Assembly: GCF_001314995.1 (NCBI RefSeq)
Contig: NZ_CP012938.1
Location: forward strand, 4,464,001-4,528,000
DNA length: 64,000 nt
Direction of reading: 5' to 3'
Source of the DNA: Bacteroides ovatus
GTDB lineage: Bacteria > Bacteroidota > Bacteroidia > Bacteroidales > Bacteroidaceae
How positions within the stretch are numbered: the stretch's first letter is position 1; each line of letters opens with the position of its first letter. Positions 1 to 8,456 of the stretch are shown here, in pieces. The position numbers were made by a program, and so were the translations under genes. The notes beneath the pieces were generated by a model. The model was not told the DNA's origin, searched no databases, and was given only the letters and a program-made list of their open reading frames with translations.

Positions 1-440
1 CTTTTTGTATCGCGTTCAAATTCGGGAGCAGCAGCTAAATAAGCAGGATGAGGTAGATCTTTCAGTAATATATCATCATTAAAGATTATGTCCATATCGG
101 TGTATAATACATATTCGTCTTCTTTTTCTATTATAGGAATCTCCATTCTCATGAATGTGCCGAATATTCGACTATATTCTATATCTTTTCCTAGTTCTGT
201 TTCCATCCATTCGTGAGAATATATTTCCATTAGTTCCTTTTTATATGGTAATTCATGGATGATGATCTCAACTTTAAAATCTTTTAGTAAGTTGTAAACA
301 GGATCGCCAATTTTACCATCATATAGGCAAATTAATCGAAGAGATGTGTTTTTACGAGCACTAATTAAGGTTACCTTTAACATGTTAAAGTAATCTTTTC
401 TGTTGACAATAGAGTCTGTCAAACAAATATAACATTTCAT
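1..440 (-). CDS. Glycosyltransferase, GT-A fold, GT8-like (partial, C-terminus outside window)
   Basis: The reverse strand reads open from an ATG at 440 to the window edge, giving about 146 N-terminal residues. The start MKCYICLTDS leads into a Rossmann-like half. A DMD triplet at residues 115-117, in the hydrophobic context VLYTDMDIIF, matches the metal-binding DxD motif of GT-A transferases, most like GT8-type sugar transferases. The product probably moves a nucleotide-activated sugar onto a surface glycan in the cytoplasm. It is divergent from the GT2-like gene at 825, so the left edge is probably the end of a glycan-synthesis locus. Donor and acceptor cannot be read. A possible reverse promoter box (CAAAAATA, 550-557) lies about 110 bp upstream. 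Confidence 0.75.
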   Translation of the reverse strand, partial: MKCYICLTDSIVNRKDYFNMLKVTLISARKNTSLRLICLYDGKIGDPVYNLLKDFKVEIIIHELPYKKELMEIYSHEWMETELGKDIEYSRIFGTFMRMEIPIIEKEDEYVLYTDMDIIFNDDILLKDLPHPAYLAAAPEFERDTK

Positions 441-824
441 AATTTATAGAATATATAAAATAAATTATACTAATATGTTTCTCAAAGCTATCATAACTGT
501 AAGTTATACAATAGTCCTTGCCAAACTGTTAGAATTGTATTGTATCTTACAAAAATAAGCAAAAAAAACTTTTACTAAGACGTTTTGATAAATAATTGTG
601 ATATGTTAGGATTTTCTTTCCTGAAGAATTGAATTCGAAGAGTTAAGGATGGATGATCTACATTCTATATTTATCTGTTAGCTTTGGAAGTCTGGAGTTT
701 TTTATTTTTTTAAATCTAAGTTTGTCCTTACAGGATTTTATCCTTAGTTTTGTGAACTATTTTTTTATGAATTAGAGATATTCGTATAAAAGTATCTTAA
801 TATATAAAATTGATTTGAATAAAT
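441..824. other. Intergenic region between divergent glycosyltransferase genes
   Basis: This is an AT-rich stretch with no supportable ORF. It holds a good forward promoter at 721-752 and a weaker reverse TATTTTTG box at 550-557. I see nothing else in it. Confidence 0.6.
721..752 (+). promoter_or_regulatory. Bacteroidetes-type promoter for the GT2-like gene
   Basis: TTTG at 721-724 is followed after 20 bp by TAGTTTTG at 745-752. This fits the Bacteroides TTTG-N19 to 21-TAnnTTTG consensus. The predicted transcript start is about 65 bp before the ATG at 825. Confidence 0.6.
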
Positions 825-1697
825 ATGATTTCTATTATAATATGCAGTAGGTTTCAATCCATCTCTAAGGAATTGAAGGATAATATTGAGAATACGGTTG
901 GGGTTGTTCATGAGATTATATGTATTGATAACAGTAAAAGTCAATATGATATATTTAGTGCTTATAACGAAGGGGTCAAAAGGAGCCAATATCCACTTCT
1001 ATGTTTTATGCATGAAGATATTTTACATTACACTAGTGATTGGGGAAAGCTTCTGATAAATCATTTCAGAGATTTGAAAGTAGGGCTTATTGGAATTTCT
1101 GGACCACGTTTTATTAGTCAAATACCGGGTATTTGGTGGGGACCTGGAAGTACAGATGCAGGAAAGGATGCAATTTGCCAGTATTCTATTGACACTAATA
1201 GAGCTGATCCAACCATTACTTATAATACTTGCTTTAAACCCATTGCAGATGCGAATGCCATAGAAGTGGTAGCAGTGGATGGATGTTTTTTTTGCATGAG
1301 GAAATCTGTTTTTGATAAAATAAGATTTGATGAAATAAATTACAAAGGATTTCATTTTTATGATCTTGATATCTCATTGCAGGTTTATATGCTGGGACTG
1401 AAATCATTATGTGTATATGATATTCTAATAGAGCACATTAGTAATTCAAAGCTAGATAATGAATGGCTGACTAATGCACGAATATTTTTCACAAAATGGA
1501 AAAACTGTCTGCCGATAGTAAGTTATCCAGTGTCAGCAAAAGAAAGAAGAGTTTTAGAGAAGAACAATCTTCAAACTATGAATTATATTATTAATGAGAA
1601 TAATCGAAAGCCTAGTCATTATTATAAATTCTCAGAGAAGCTATATTTATTGCGATACTGCTGTGATAAAAAAATGCTTCAGTCACTAATCTATTAG
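825..1697 (+). CDS. Glycosyltransferase family 2-like protein (Glyco_tranf_2_5 type)
   Basis: This 290-residue protein begins MISIIICSR, the usual first beta strand of GT2 enzymes. An IDNS segment follows near residue 35 and a HED acidic motif near 62-65, in place of DxD. WWGPG and the DGCFFCMRKSVFDK segment, where the acceptor loop is expected, resemble the StrF/Glyco_tranf_2_5 family. It has no membrane segment, so it probably works in the cytoplasm on a lipid- or protein-linked glycan. Codon use is AT-rich compared with the core genes to the right, as is common for transferred glycan loci. It is the last glycan gene on this side; remnants of an unrelated ATPase gene follow. The substrate is unknown. 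Confidence 0.75.
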   Translation: MISIIICSRFQSISKELKDNIENTVGVVHEIICIDNSKSQYDIFSAYNEGVKRSQYPLLCFMHEDILHYTSDWGKLLINHFRDLKVGLIGISGPRFISQIPGIWWGPGSTDAGKDAICQYSIDTNRADPTITYNTCFKPIADANAIEVVAVDGCFFCMRKSVFDKIRFDEINYKGFHFYDLDISLQVYMLGLKSLCVYDILIEHISNSKLDNEWLTNARIFFTKWKNCLPIVSYPVSAKERRVLEKNNLQTMNYIINENNRKPSHYYKFSEKLYLLRYCCDKKMLQSLIY

Positions 1698-1865
1698 GTA
1701 AAATGTGTCACTTTATGTTGAGTGGAGCACGGCTTTTCATTTAAGAAATATTGTTTATCGCTTGTTATTGTAATAAAAATCCTTATATTCGTGTGCAGCG
1801 ATGCGGAAGCATCGCCTTAGGCATTTCTTCTTATCGTTCATTTTTAATTTCTTTCTACTTTGTGA

Positions 1866-2054
1866 GTTGTACGTCCGGTAACTACATCAGAGGTCTCTGA
1901 TTTTACAATAGGTGGTTATACCTTTGAAGTAGGTGGGAAGAATAAATCGCAGAAGCAGGTGCATGATGTGGAGAATGCGTATATCGTGAAAGATGATATT
2001 GAGTACGGGATGCGGAATGTGATTCCTCTTTGGACATTTGGTTTTTTATATTGA
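1866..2054 (+). pseudogene. Remnant of a DUF4143-type AAA ATPase gene (C-terminal tail)
   Basis: The frame ending in TGA at 2052-2054 encodes about 62 residues, including the segments FTIGGYTFEVGGKNK, VHDVENAYIVKDDIEYG and VIPLWTFGFLY. These match the conserved end of Bacteroides ATP-binding proteins with a C-terminal DUF4143 nuclease-like domain. The frame is closed by a stop at 1863-1865, and the N-terminal AAA domain and most of the nuclease domain are missing. I see no start codon or matching upstream coding sequence, so this is a deletion scar and not a small gene. The next gene is another ATPase of a different family. Confidence 0.7.
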
Positions 2055-2063
2055 GATAATATG

Positions 2064-2071
2064 TATATTTG
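2064..2071 (+). promoter_or_regulatory. Promoter -7 box for the AAA ATPase/nuclease gene
   Basis: TATATTTG fits TAnnTTTG. A TTTG at 2037-2040 stands 23 bp upstream, slightly further than usual. The box lies just past the stop of the decayed ATPase tail and 29 bp before the ATG at 2100. Confidence 0.45.
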
Positions 2072-2099
2072 TACGATGTGAACTTAAACAGATTGAAAT

Positions 2100-3653
2100 A
2101 TGGGTGGCAAGATTTACCCTATTGGTATACAGAATTTTGAGAAACTCCGTAGAGGTGGCTATTTTTATATTGATAAAACGGCATTGATTTATCAATTGGT
2201 GAAAACCGGGAGTTACTATATCTTAAGTCGGCCGCGCCGTTTTGGCAAAAGTCTGCTTATTTCTACGCTTGAAGCTTACTTTCAAGGAAAGCAGGAACTC
2301 TTTGAAGGGCTGGCTATGGAGAAGCTGGAAAAAGATTGGGTAAAATATCCTATATTACATCTTGATCTTAATACGGAAAAATACGATACTCCGGAAAGTT
2401 TGGAGAATAAACTGAATGGGGCGTTGGTGGAATGGGAGAAGATATATGGCGAAGAGCCCTCGGATAAATCTTTAGCGATGCGTTTTGAGGGGATTATTAG
2501 GCGTGCCTGTCAGCAAGAGGGGCAAAGTGTGGTGATCCTAGTGGATGAGTATGATAAGCCGATGTTACAGGCTATTGGTGATGATGTTTTGCAAAAGAGT
2601 TTCCGCAATACATTGAAAGCCTTCTACGGCGCATTGAAAAGTCAGGATGGGTGTATCAAGTTTGCTTTGTTGACGGGAGTTACCAAGTTCGGTAAAGTCA
2701 GTGTGTTCAGTGATTTGAATAACCTGAATGACATTTCAATGTGGAATAAGTATATAGATATTTGTGGTGTGAGCGAACAGGAGCTATACGATAATCTGGA
2801 TGCCGAACTTCATGAATTTGCCAATGTGCAGGGAGTGACGTATGAAGAGATATGTGCCAGGTTGAAAGAAATGTATGATGGCTATCATTTCACGCACAAT
2901 TCCAAAGGAATGTACAATCCTTTCAGTCTGCTTTTAGCTTTTGATAGGAATGAGTTTAAAAGCTACTGGTTTGAAACAGGTACTCCCACTTATTTGGTGG
3001 AATTGCTGAAGAAACACCATTACGACCTTCATCGGATGGCCCATGAAGAAACCGATGAACAGGTACTGAACAGTATGGATTCTGAATCTACCAATCCTAT
3101 TCCGGTGATTTATCAGAGCGGATATCTCACCATTAAGGGATATGATGAAGAATTTGGTATTTACCGTTTAGGTTTTCCTAATCGTGAAGTGGAGGAAGGA
3201 TTTATCCGTTTTCTGCTTCCTTATTATGCGAACGTCAATAAAGTGGAATCTCCCTTTGAAATCCAAAAATTTGTTCGTGAGGTACGTGCTGGTGATTACG
3301 AATCTTTTTTCCGCCGTCTGCAAAGTTTCTTTTCGGATATTCCTTATGAACTAGCACGCGAATTGGAATTACATTATCAGAATGTACTATATATCGTGTG
3401 TAAACTGGTAGGCTTCTATGTAAAAGCGGAATATCATACGAGTGAGGGCCGTGTGGATATGGTATTGCAGACCGATAAATTTATCTACATCATGGAATTT
3501 AAATTGAATGGTACGGCGGAAGAAGCTTTGCGGCAGATAGAGGATAAACATTATGCTCGTCCGTTTGCAACGGATTCGCGGAAACTTTTCAAGATTGGCG
3601 TTAACTTTAGTGTTGAAACAAGAAATATAGAAAAGTGGTTGGTGGAGAATTGA
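2100..3653 (+). CDS. AAA-ATPase-like protein with C-terminal PD-(D/E)XK nuclease domain
   Basis: The 517-residue product starts with the family hallmark YFYIDKTALIYQL. A P-loop-like RPRRFGKS follows at residues 44-51 and a Walker B VVILVDEYD at about 144-152; together these form the predicted AAA-ATPase domain (PF09820). The last 90 residues carry a conserved D in GRVDMVL and an EFK in YIMEFKLNG, the PD-(D/E)XK core (PF08011, formerly DUF1703). The protein is cytoplasmic and full length for the family. Such genes occur in many copies in Bacteroides and are thought to be mobile or defence-related, but their function is not established. It stands alone, beside the scar of another ATPase gene. 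Confidence 0.85.
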   Translation: MGGKIYPIGIQNFEKLRRGGYFYIDKTALIYQLVKTGSYYILSRPRRFGKSLLISTLEAYFQGKQELFEGLAMEKLEKDWVKYPILHLDLNTEKYDTPESLENKLNGALVEWEKIYGEEPSDKSLAMRFEGIIRRACQQEGQSVVILVDEYDKPMLQAIGDDVLQKSFRNTLKAFYGALKSQDGCIKFALLTGVTKFGKVSVFSDLNNLNDISMWNKYIDICGVSEQELYDNLDAELHEFANVQGVTYEEICARLKEMYDGYHFTHNSKGMYNPFSLLLAFDRNEFKSYWFETGTPTYLVELLKKHHYDLHRMAHEETDEQVLNSMDSESTNPIPVIYQSGYLTIKGYDEEFGIYRLGFPNREVEEGFIRFLLPYYANVNKVESPFEIQKFVREVRAGDYESFFRRLQSFFSDIPYELARELELHYQNVLYIVCKLVGFYVKAEYHTSEGRVDMVLQTDKFIYIMEFKLNGTAEEALRQIEDKHYARPFATDSRKLFKIGVNFSVETRNIEKWLVEN

Positions 3654-3682
3654 TGCGCCTCTGAAATGGATATAAAATATTC

Positions 3683-3836
3683 ATTTCTCATGTTCTCATA
3701 AATATGACCTAAGTGTCAGATTGTTAATGGTGTAAGCTATGAGAAATGATTTTAAATTTAGTGTTTCTCATAGCTTTATTCACAAATAGACCTTAATTTG
3801 GCTTATTTCTCATACCCGTTGAAATCATTTCTCATA
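3683..3836. repeat. Cluster of TATGAGAAAT / ATTTCTCATA repeats, 3' side of the HU-like gene
   Basis: The short motif or its complement recurs at about 3683-3691, 3693-3699 (partial), 3739-3750, 3764-3771, 3804-3814 and 3824-3836. The last copy includes the final codons and stop of the reverse-strand HU-like gene. More copies stand on the other side of that gene at 4755-4910. Confidence 0.6.
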
Positions 3837-4436
3837 ATGCCCCGGAGTTGGTACATAAATAGGCTGTGTGGGTTTGCCTATATTCTGTAAGTTTCCTTGT
3901 GCCTTTAGACGACGAATCTGTCTGCTGGCCATGCTTTGGGTAAAACAACAGAGTGACTGCATATTACTACGGGTCAATACAGGATGGGTTGCAAAATAGG
4001 CAGTGAGTTTCTTGTCGATCTCTTCTTCTGAAAGAGAAGCCGAATGTGGCTTGTATTTCGAACGTCGTAAGTGACTACTCATACACAAACTCTTTAAATT
4101 CCTGTCAGCCTGGAAGTTAATGGATTTTAGTTTCACTTTATCTGCACGGGTGGTAAGCGAGTGCACGGGTTCGGTCGCTTGCAATGTAATCTGGAAATAG
4201 CCGATCCCATCCAGATGTACTCGTTCTCCTTCGCATAGGTGGTTGCCCATGCATCTGCTCAATTCCATTAGCATGGCTTCTACTTCCGCTTTTCCGAAAG
4301 TGGTTGCCATGTGGATTTCTCTTGCCAATTTTTGAGTAGTCACATGTTGAAAGTTGACTACCCGTGGATGATAACTAGGTTCTTCTCCTTCTTTCTCCGG
4401 TTGGGGATTCTTATAAAACTCGAATTGTATTGCCAT
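3825..4436 (-). CDS. HU-like DNA-binding protein with C-terminal winged-helix domain (HU-HIG type)
   Basis: The protein has 203 residues. Residues 1 to about 120 follow the HU/IHF fold as varied in Bacteroidetes (PF18291): TTQKLAREIHMATTFGKAEVEAML, then the beta-arm core VHLDGIGYFQITL. Residues about 130-203 form a helix-turn-helix/winged segment (LSEEEIDKKLTAYF, LTRSNMQSL, ASRQIRRLKAQG), a known fusion in this family. It probably binds DNA as a dimer, as an architectural or regulatory factor. It is divergent from the VirE-like gene at 5043, a pairing often seen near Bacteroides surface-glycan loci. A good reverse promoter lies at 4633-4664, giving a leader of about 190 nt that contains the palindromic cluster at 4537-4616. 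TATGAGAAAT repeats flank the gene on both sides and could be its binding sites; this is inference. Confidence 0.85.
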   Translation of the reverse strand: MAIQFEFYKNPQPEKEGEEPSYHPRVVNFQHVTTQKLAREIHMATTFGKAEVEAMLMELSRCMGNHLCEGERVHLDGIGYFQITLQATEPVHSLTTRADKVKLKSINFQADRNLKSLCMSSHLRRSKYKPHSASLSEEEIDKKLTAYFATHPVLTRSNMQSLCCFTQSMASRQIRRLKAQGNLQNIGKPTQPIYVPTPGHYEK

Positions 4437-4536
4437 CTTTGTTCTAATTTAATGGTTGTTTATATATTATGTAATTGATGCGCTTAGTGTATCTTGCCTT
4501 TATTCTTTTATTATTTAACTACCAGCTAGTTCGTTC

Positions 4537-4616
4537 CACTAGAGTGAACGGTTCTTTTCACTCTAGTAGACAGATCTTTCTACTCTAGTGAACAGAACCG
4601 TTCACTGTAGTGAAAC
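4537..4616. repeat. Cluster of palindromic units with ~22-bp period, in the leader of the HU-like gene
   Basis: Four imperfect copies of the 14-bp palindrome TTCACTnTAGTGAA are centred at about 4542, 4563, 4585 and 4607, so spacing is 21-22 bp. The outer copies also make a longer inverted repeat: CACTAGAGTGAACGGTTC (4537-4554) pairs with 4595-4612 at 17 of 18 positions. The cluster lies between the predicted reverse transcript start (about 4626) and the ATG at 4436, so it would be transcribed and could fold into nested hairpins. Confidence 0.75.
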
Positions 4617-4632
4617 GATTGAGATCCTCTTT

Positions 4633-4664
4633 CAAAGATACGACATTATTAACTGAAAAACAAA
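4633..4664 (-). promoter_or_regulatory. Promoter of the HU-like gene
   Basis: On the reverse strand TATCTTTG (4640-4633) is preceded after 20 bp by TTTG (4664-4661), a full match to the Bacteroides consensus. Confidence 0.7.
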
Positions 4665-4754
4665 TAATTACACGGTTGTTTACATGTAAATAATAGATGA
4701 GGGCTGTGTAAAATAAGGTTGGCCAATGAGCGAAATGAATGGTTGGTATTTGAC

Positions 4755-4910
4755 TATGAGAAATGATCCGGAATACTATGATAAATAGACAATTTTTGAG
4801 TAAAAATGAAAGACAAAGTATGAGAAATACCGGATTTAAAAACGTTTCTCATGGTGTACTATGCTGATTTTGTGTGTTTTATCTGAAACTTATGAGAATA
4901 TGAGAATAAG
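4755..4910. repeat. Cluster of TATGAGAAAT repeats between HU-like and VirE-like genes
   Basis: Copies lie at 4755-4766 (TATGAGAAATGA), 4819-4828, 4845-4852 (complement) and 4891-4910 (two degenerate TATGAGAAT copies). Two of them are followed by CCGG. They occupy the upstream region of the VirE-like promoter. Confidence 0.6.
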
Positions 4911-4955
4911 AATTGCAAATCATTACTAGTGGACGTGCGTTTGGGAGGTGTCAAA

Positions 4956-4987
4956 TTTGTTTATACGGGATATTAACCGTACATTTG
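4956..4987 (+). promoter_or_regulatory. Promoter of the VirE-like gene
   Basis: TTTG at 4956-4959 and TACATTTG at 4980-4987 are separated by 20 bp, the consensus spacing. The leader to the ATG at 5043 is about 50 nt. Confidence 0.65.
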
Positions 4988-5042
4988 TCTGTGGTAATAA
5001 TCGCCCTACAAACACATGCAGGACAAATAAATTAATTAAGCA

Positions 5043-7124
5043 ATGAGAATAACATTGGTAAGAGACGATGGCAAGGTGAACACTATGCGTACGTTAAGAA
5101 TCGAACAGCTCGTAGAGCAAATGAAAGTGGAAACCAAAGCACAGTCTGTTTCAAAAATGAGAGAAGTCCTGCCTTTTATGCTTCCGGGTGATAAAAATGA
5201 CTATGTGCAGAAAGTGCAGAAGGTGATACCTGCAGCGGCCTTTTTCCGCAAAGACGGAATAACGACCATGAGTGAATACAACGGAATTGTGATGATTCAG
5301 GTGAATAACTTATCCGGGAATATGGAAGCGGATGAAGTGAAAGAGCGGGTGAGGGAGCTGCCGCAAACTTATTTAGCTTTCACCGGTTCTTCCGGAAAGT
5401 CAGTGAAGATATGGGTCCGTTTTACTTATCCCAATGACCTTTTACCGGAAACCCGTGAACAGGCAGAGCTTTTTCATGCACACGCCTATCGGTTGGCTGT
5501 GAAATTCTATCAGCCCCAACTTCCTTTTGATATCGAACTGAAAGAACCTTCATTGGAACAATATTGTCGCTGGACTTTTGATCCGGATTTGTATTTTAAT
5601 CCCGAAGCGATGCCTATTTATATGAAACAACCTGTGGCTATGCCGGGCGAAACCACTTATCGTGAACGGGTGCAAACGGAAACTTCACCATTGCAACGGC
5701 TTGCACCGGGGTATGAAAGATGTGATGCGCTTTCTGTTCTTTTTGAAGCAGCCTTCGCACGTGCACTGGATGAGGAGGATGGTTATCAACCGGAAGAAGG
5801 TGATAAACAGTCTTTGTTGATAAATCTGGCCGGGTATTGTTTTCGCGCCGGTATTCCTGAAGAAGATACGGTGCGATGGTGTCGGGCGCATTATCGTTTG
5901 CCAAAAGATGATACATTGGTTCGGGGGACTGTACGGAATGTATATCGGACTTCAGAGGGATTTGCGAGTAAGAGCAGCCTGTTGCCGGAACAATTATTTG
6001 TCATGCAGATGGATGAGTTTATGAAACGGCGTTATGATTTCCGTTTCAACCAACTAACGTCACAAGTGGAATGTCGCGAACGGAATAGCTTTAATTTTTA
6101 TTTTCTTCCGGTGGATAAACGGTTGATGGCAAGCATTACAATGAATGCACAATATGAGGGGCTTAAACTTTGGGATAAAGATGTCGTGCGTTTCCTGAAT
6201 TCGGATCATGTACCGGTTTATCAACCTATTGAAGAGTTTCTTTATGACCTTCCTCGTTGGAACGGTAAGGATTATATTGGCAATTTAGCCAAACGGGTTC
6301 CTTGTGACCATCCTTATTGGACTCAATTGTTTCGTCGTTGGTTTCTTAGTATGGTCGCACATTGGCGTGGGATGGGTAAGAATCATGCGAATAGCACTTC
6401 GCCTATATTGATAGGCCCGCAAGCTTATCGTAAGTCTACATTTTGCCGCTTGATCTTACCACCATGTTTACAGGCATATTATACGGACAGTATCGATTTC
6501 AGTCGGAAACGGGATGCTGAACTGTATTTGAATCGCTTTTTATTGATTAATATGGATGAGTTCGATCAGATTGGCATCAGTCAGCAGTCTTTTCTCAAGC
6601 ATATTCTGCAAAAGCCTGTTGTCAATACGCGACGTCCGAATGCTTCGGCAGTGGAGGAACTCCGCCGGTACGCTTCTTTTATAGGCACAAGTAATCATAA
6701 GGATCTGTTGACGGATACTTCCGGCAGTCGCCGTTTTATCGGTGTCGAGGTGACGGGAGTGATAGATGTGGTCCGCCCTATTGATTATGAGCAGTTATAT
6801 GCACAGGCAATGGCTGCATTGCGGAGTAATGAGCGCTATTGGTTTGATGAAAAAGAGGAGGCGATTATGACGGAGGCTAACCGGGAGTTTGAACAGTCGC
6901 CGGTGATTGAACAATTGTTTCAGGTATATTACCGGGCAGCGGAAGAGGAAGAAGAGGGAGAATGGTTACTTGCTGCGGATATCCTTCAACGGATACAAAA
7001 AGCAAGTAAAATGAAGTTTTCTTCCGGGCAAGTTAATTATTTCGGACGTCTCTTGCAGAGATTGGGTGTAAAGTCGTTCAGGAAAACGCGTGGGGTTTAT
7101 TATCATGTGGTGCCTGTTGAGTAG
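5043..7124 (+). CDS. VirE / BT4734-like primase-helicase-like protein
   Basis: The product has 693 residues. The N-terminal third (about residues 40-190) matches the BT4734/VirE_N type, with YNGIVMIQVNNL and AFTGSSGKSVKIWVRF, a primase-like module. The C-terminal half is VirE/D5-like: NTSPI-type region LIGPQAYRKSTF (P-loop near 456-465), then FLLINMDEFDQI as Walker B near 499-510, and FIGTSNHKDLLTDTSGSRRF as sensor/arginine-finger region. The architecture resembles phage and plasmid replication proteins, so it may be of mobile origin. In Bacteroides these genes often sit next to an HU-like gene, as here. Its job in the chromosome is unknown. The ATG at 5043 fits a clear promoter and the conserved N-terminus. 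Confidence 0.85.
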   Translation: MRITLVRDDGKVNTMRTLRIEQLVEQMKVETKAQSVSKMREVLPFMLPGDKNDYVQKVQKVIPAAAFFRKDGITTMSEYNGIVMIQVNNLSGNMEADEVKERVRELPQTYLAFTGSSGKSVKIWVRFTYPNDLLPETREQAELFHAHAYRLAVKFYQPQLPFDIELKEPSLEQYCRWTFDPDLYFNPEAMPIYMKQPVAMPGETTYRERVQTETSPLQRLAPGYERCDALSVLFEAAFARALDEEDGYQPEEGDKQSLLINLAGYCFRAGIPEEDTVRWCRAHYRLPKDDTLVRGTVRNVYRTSEGFASKSSLLPEQLFVMQMDEFMKRRYDFRFNQLTSQVECRERNSFNFYFLPVDKRLMASITMNAQYEGLKLWDKDVVRFLNSDHVPVYQPIEEFLYDLPRWNGKDYIGNLAKRVPCDHPYWTQLFRRWFLSMVAHWRGMGKNHANSTSPILIGPQAYRKSTFCRLILPPCLQAYYTDSIDFSRKRDAELYLNRFLLINMDEFDQIGISQQSFLKHILQKPVVNTRRPNASAVEELRRYASFIGTSNHKDLLTDTSGSRRFIGVEVTGVIDVVRPIDYEQLYAQAMAALRSNERYWFDEKEEAIMTEANREFEQSPVIEQLFQVYYRAAEEEEEGEWLLAADILQRIQKASKMKFSSGQVNYFGRLLQRLGVKSFRKTRGVYYHVVPVE

Positions 7125-7176
7125 GGATGATGATGAAATAATGTATAGTAGATGGCTTTTATTATTTTATAATAAT

Positions 7177-7184
7177 TATCTTTG
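7177..7184 (+). promoter_or_regulatory. Promoter -7 box for the AAA ATPase at 7203
   Basis: TATCTTTG is an exact TAnnTTTG box. It overlaps a TTG at 7182 that opens the reading frame, so that TTG cannot be the start. The ATG at 7203 lies about 10 nt after the expected transcript start. Confidence 0.6.
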
Positions 7185-7202
7185 CGTAATAACGTGAGAT
7201 GT

Positions 7203-8336
7203 ATGAAGACTATGATAAGAAATCCTTTTATAACAAGCGGATATGTCTCTGCTGATTATTTTTGCGATCGCCGTTTTGAGAGCGAACAGTTGGTGCGCGA
7301 GGTGATGAATGGGAATAATTTGGCTCTTGTCTCTACCCGGCGAATGGGAAAAACAGGGCTGATCCGTCATTGCTTTCAGTTTCCTGAAATTAAACAGGGT
7401 TACTATACCTTTTTTATTGATATATATGATAGCCGTTCATTGCGTGATTTGGTCTTTGCACTTAGTAAGGAGATTTTGGAAGTACTGAAACCTATGGGGA
7501 AGAAAGCTTTGCATGGCTTTTGGGAATGTGTAAAATCTTTGCAGGCTAGTATCTCTTTTGATGTGAATGGTATGCCTTCTTTGAATCTGGGATTAGGAGA
7601 TATACAAGCTCCGGCTACTACGCTTGATGAAATCTTCCGGTATTTAGAGCAAGCGGATAAGCCTTGTTTGATTGCTATTGATGAATTTCAGCAGATTACT
7701 GGATATGTGGAGAAAAATGTAGAGGCTACTCTCCGGACTTATGTGCAGCATTGTAATAATGCGCGTTTCATTTTTGCCGGGAGCCAGCGACATGTGATGG
7801 GGAATATGTTTTTGACGCCTTCCAGACCTTTTTATCAAAGTGTGTCAATGATGCATTTGGAAAGTATTCCTTTAGAAGAATATATTCGTTTTGCAAGTAT
7901 GCATTTCAAACGTGCAGGCAAAGAAATAGAGGAAAGTGCTGTTACCACAGTTTATCAACAGTTTGAAGGAATCACATGGTATATACAAAAAGTATTGAAT
8001 ACACTTTATGATATGACCCCGGAGTACGGAGTTTGTAAAGTGGGAATGGTGTCAGGGGCTATTCGGCAGATTATTGATTCATTCAGATATACTTATTCGG
8101 AAATTCTTTTTCGTTTGCCGGAGAAACAAAAGGAACTGCTAATTGCTATCACTAAAGAAGGAAGGGCTAAAGCTCTCACTTCCGGCACTTTTATTAAAAA
8201 ATACAAACTGGCTTCTGCTAGTTCAGTTCAGGCAGCACTAAAAGGGTTGCTGGAAAAGGATTTTGTGACTCAGGAAATGGGTATTTGTCAAATATATGAT
8301 CGTTTCTTGGGTATTTGGCTGAAAGAGAATTATTAA
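7203..8336 (+). CDS. AAA ATPase, ORC/archaeal-ATPase type, with C-terminal winged helix
   Basis: The protein has 377 residues from the ATG at 7203 (MKTMIRNPFITSGYVS). NPFITSGYV and FCDRRFE are the usual entry to this family. The P-loop is STRRMGKTGLIRH near residues 43-55 and Walker B is CLIAIDEFQQI near 154-164. A sensor-1-like FIFAGSQRHVM follows. The tail (LTSGTFIKKYKLASASSVQAALKGLLEKDFVTQ) is a winged helix. It resembles STAND-like ATPases common in Bacteroidetes and archaea whose role is unclear. It is single in its transcription unit. The frame is open back to a TTG at 7182, but that lies in the promoter box. An ATG at 7215 is an alternative start. Confidence 0.8.
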   Translation: MKTMIRNPFITSGYVSADYFCDRRFESEQLVREVMNGNNLALVSTRRMGKTGLIRHCFQFPEIKQGYYTFFIDIYDSRSLRDLVFALSKEILEVLKPMGKKALHGFWECVKSLQASISFDVNGMPSLNLGLGDIQAPATTLDEIFRYLEQADKPCLIAIDEFQQITGYVEKNVEATLRTYVQHCNNARFIFAGSQRHVMGNMFLTPSRPFYQSVSMMHLESIPLEEYIRFASMHFKRAGKEIEESAVTTVYQQFEGITWYIQKVLNTLYDMTPEYGVCKVGMVSGAIRQIIDSFRYTYSEILFRLPEKQKELLIAITKEGRAKALTSGTFIKKYKLASASSVQAALKGLLEKDFVTQEMGICQIYDRFLGIWLKENY

Positions 8337-8421
8337 GTCATATTTCATTTATTGAAGAGGGCTTTTCGATAAATCGCGTTAATAATTAATAGAAACTGCT
8401 GCCTGTTAATCTGTTTTATTG

Positions 8422-8429
8422 TATCTTTG
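8422..8429 (+). promoter_or_regulatory. Promoter -7 box for the envelope-glycan operon
   Basis: TATCTTTG lies 28 bp before the ATG of the ABC exporter. No clear TTTG is seen at the usual upstream distance. Confidence 0.5.
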
Positions 8430-8456
8430 CGGTCTTAACTTTTTTAATGGTAAATA

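Larger units (their letters stand above)
1698..2099. other. Intergenic region with decayed gene
   Basis: No intact gene lies here. There is a small perfect hairpin (CGATGC, GGAA loop, GCATCG at 1799-1814), the tail of a degraded ATPase gene (1866-2054), and a TATATTTG promoter box at 2064-2071 that probably serves the gene at 2100. Confidence 0.6.
4437..5042. other. Divergent intergenic region, HU-like / VirE-like pair
   Basis: These 606 bp hold no gene. From left to right they contain the palindromic cluster at 4537-4616, a reverse promoter at 4633-4664, TATGAGAAAT repeats at 4755-4910 and a forward promoter at 4956-4987. Confidence 0.7.
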
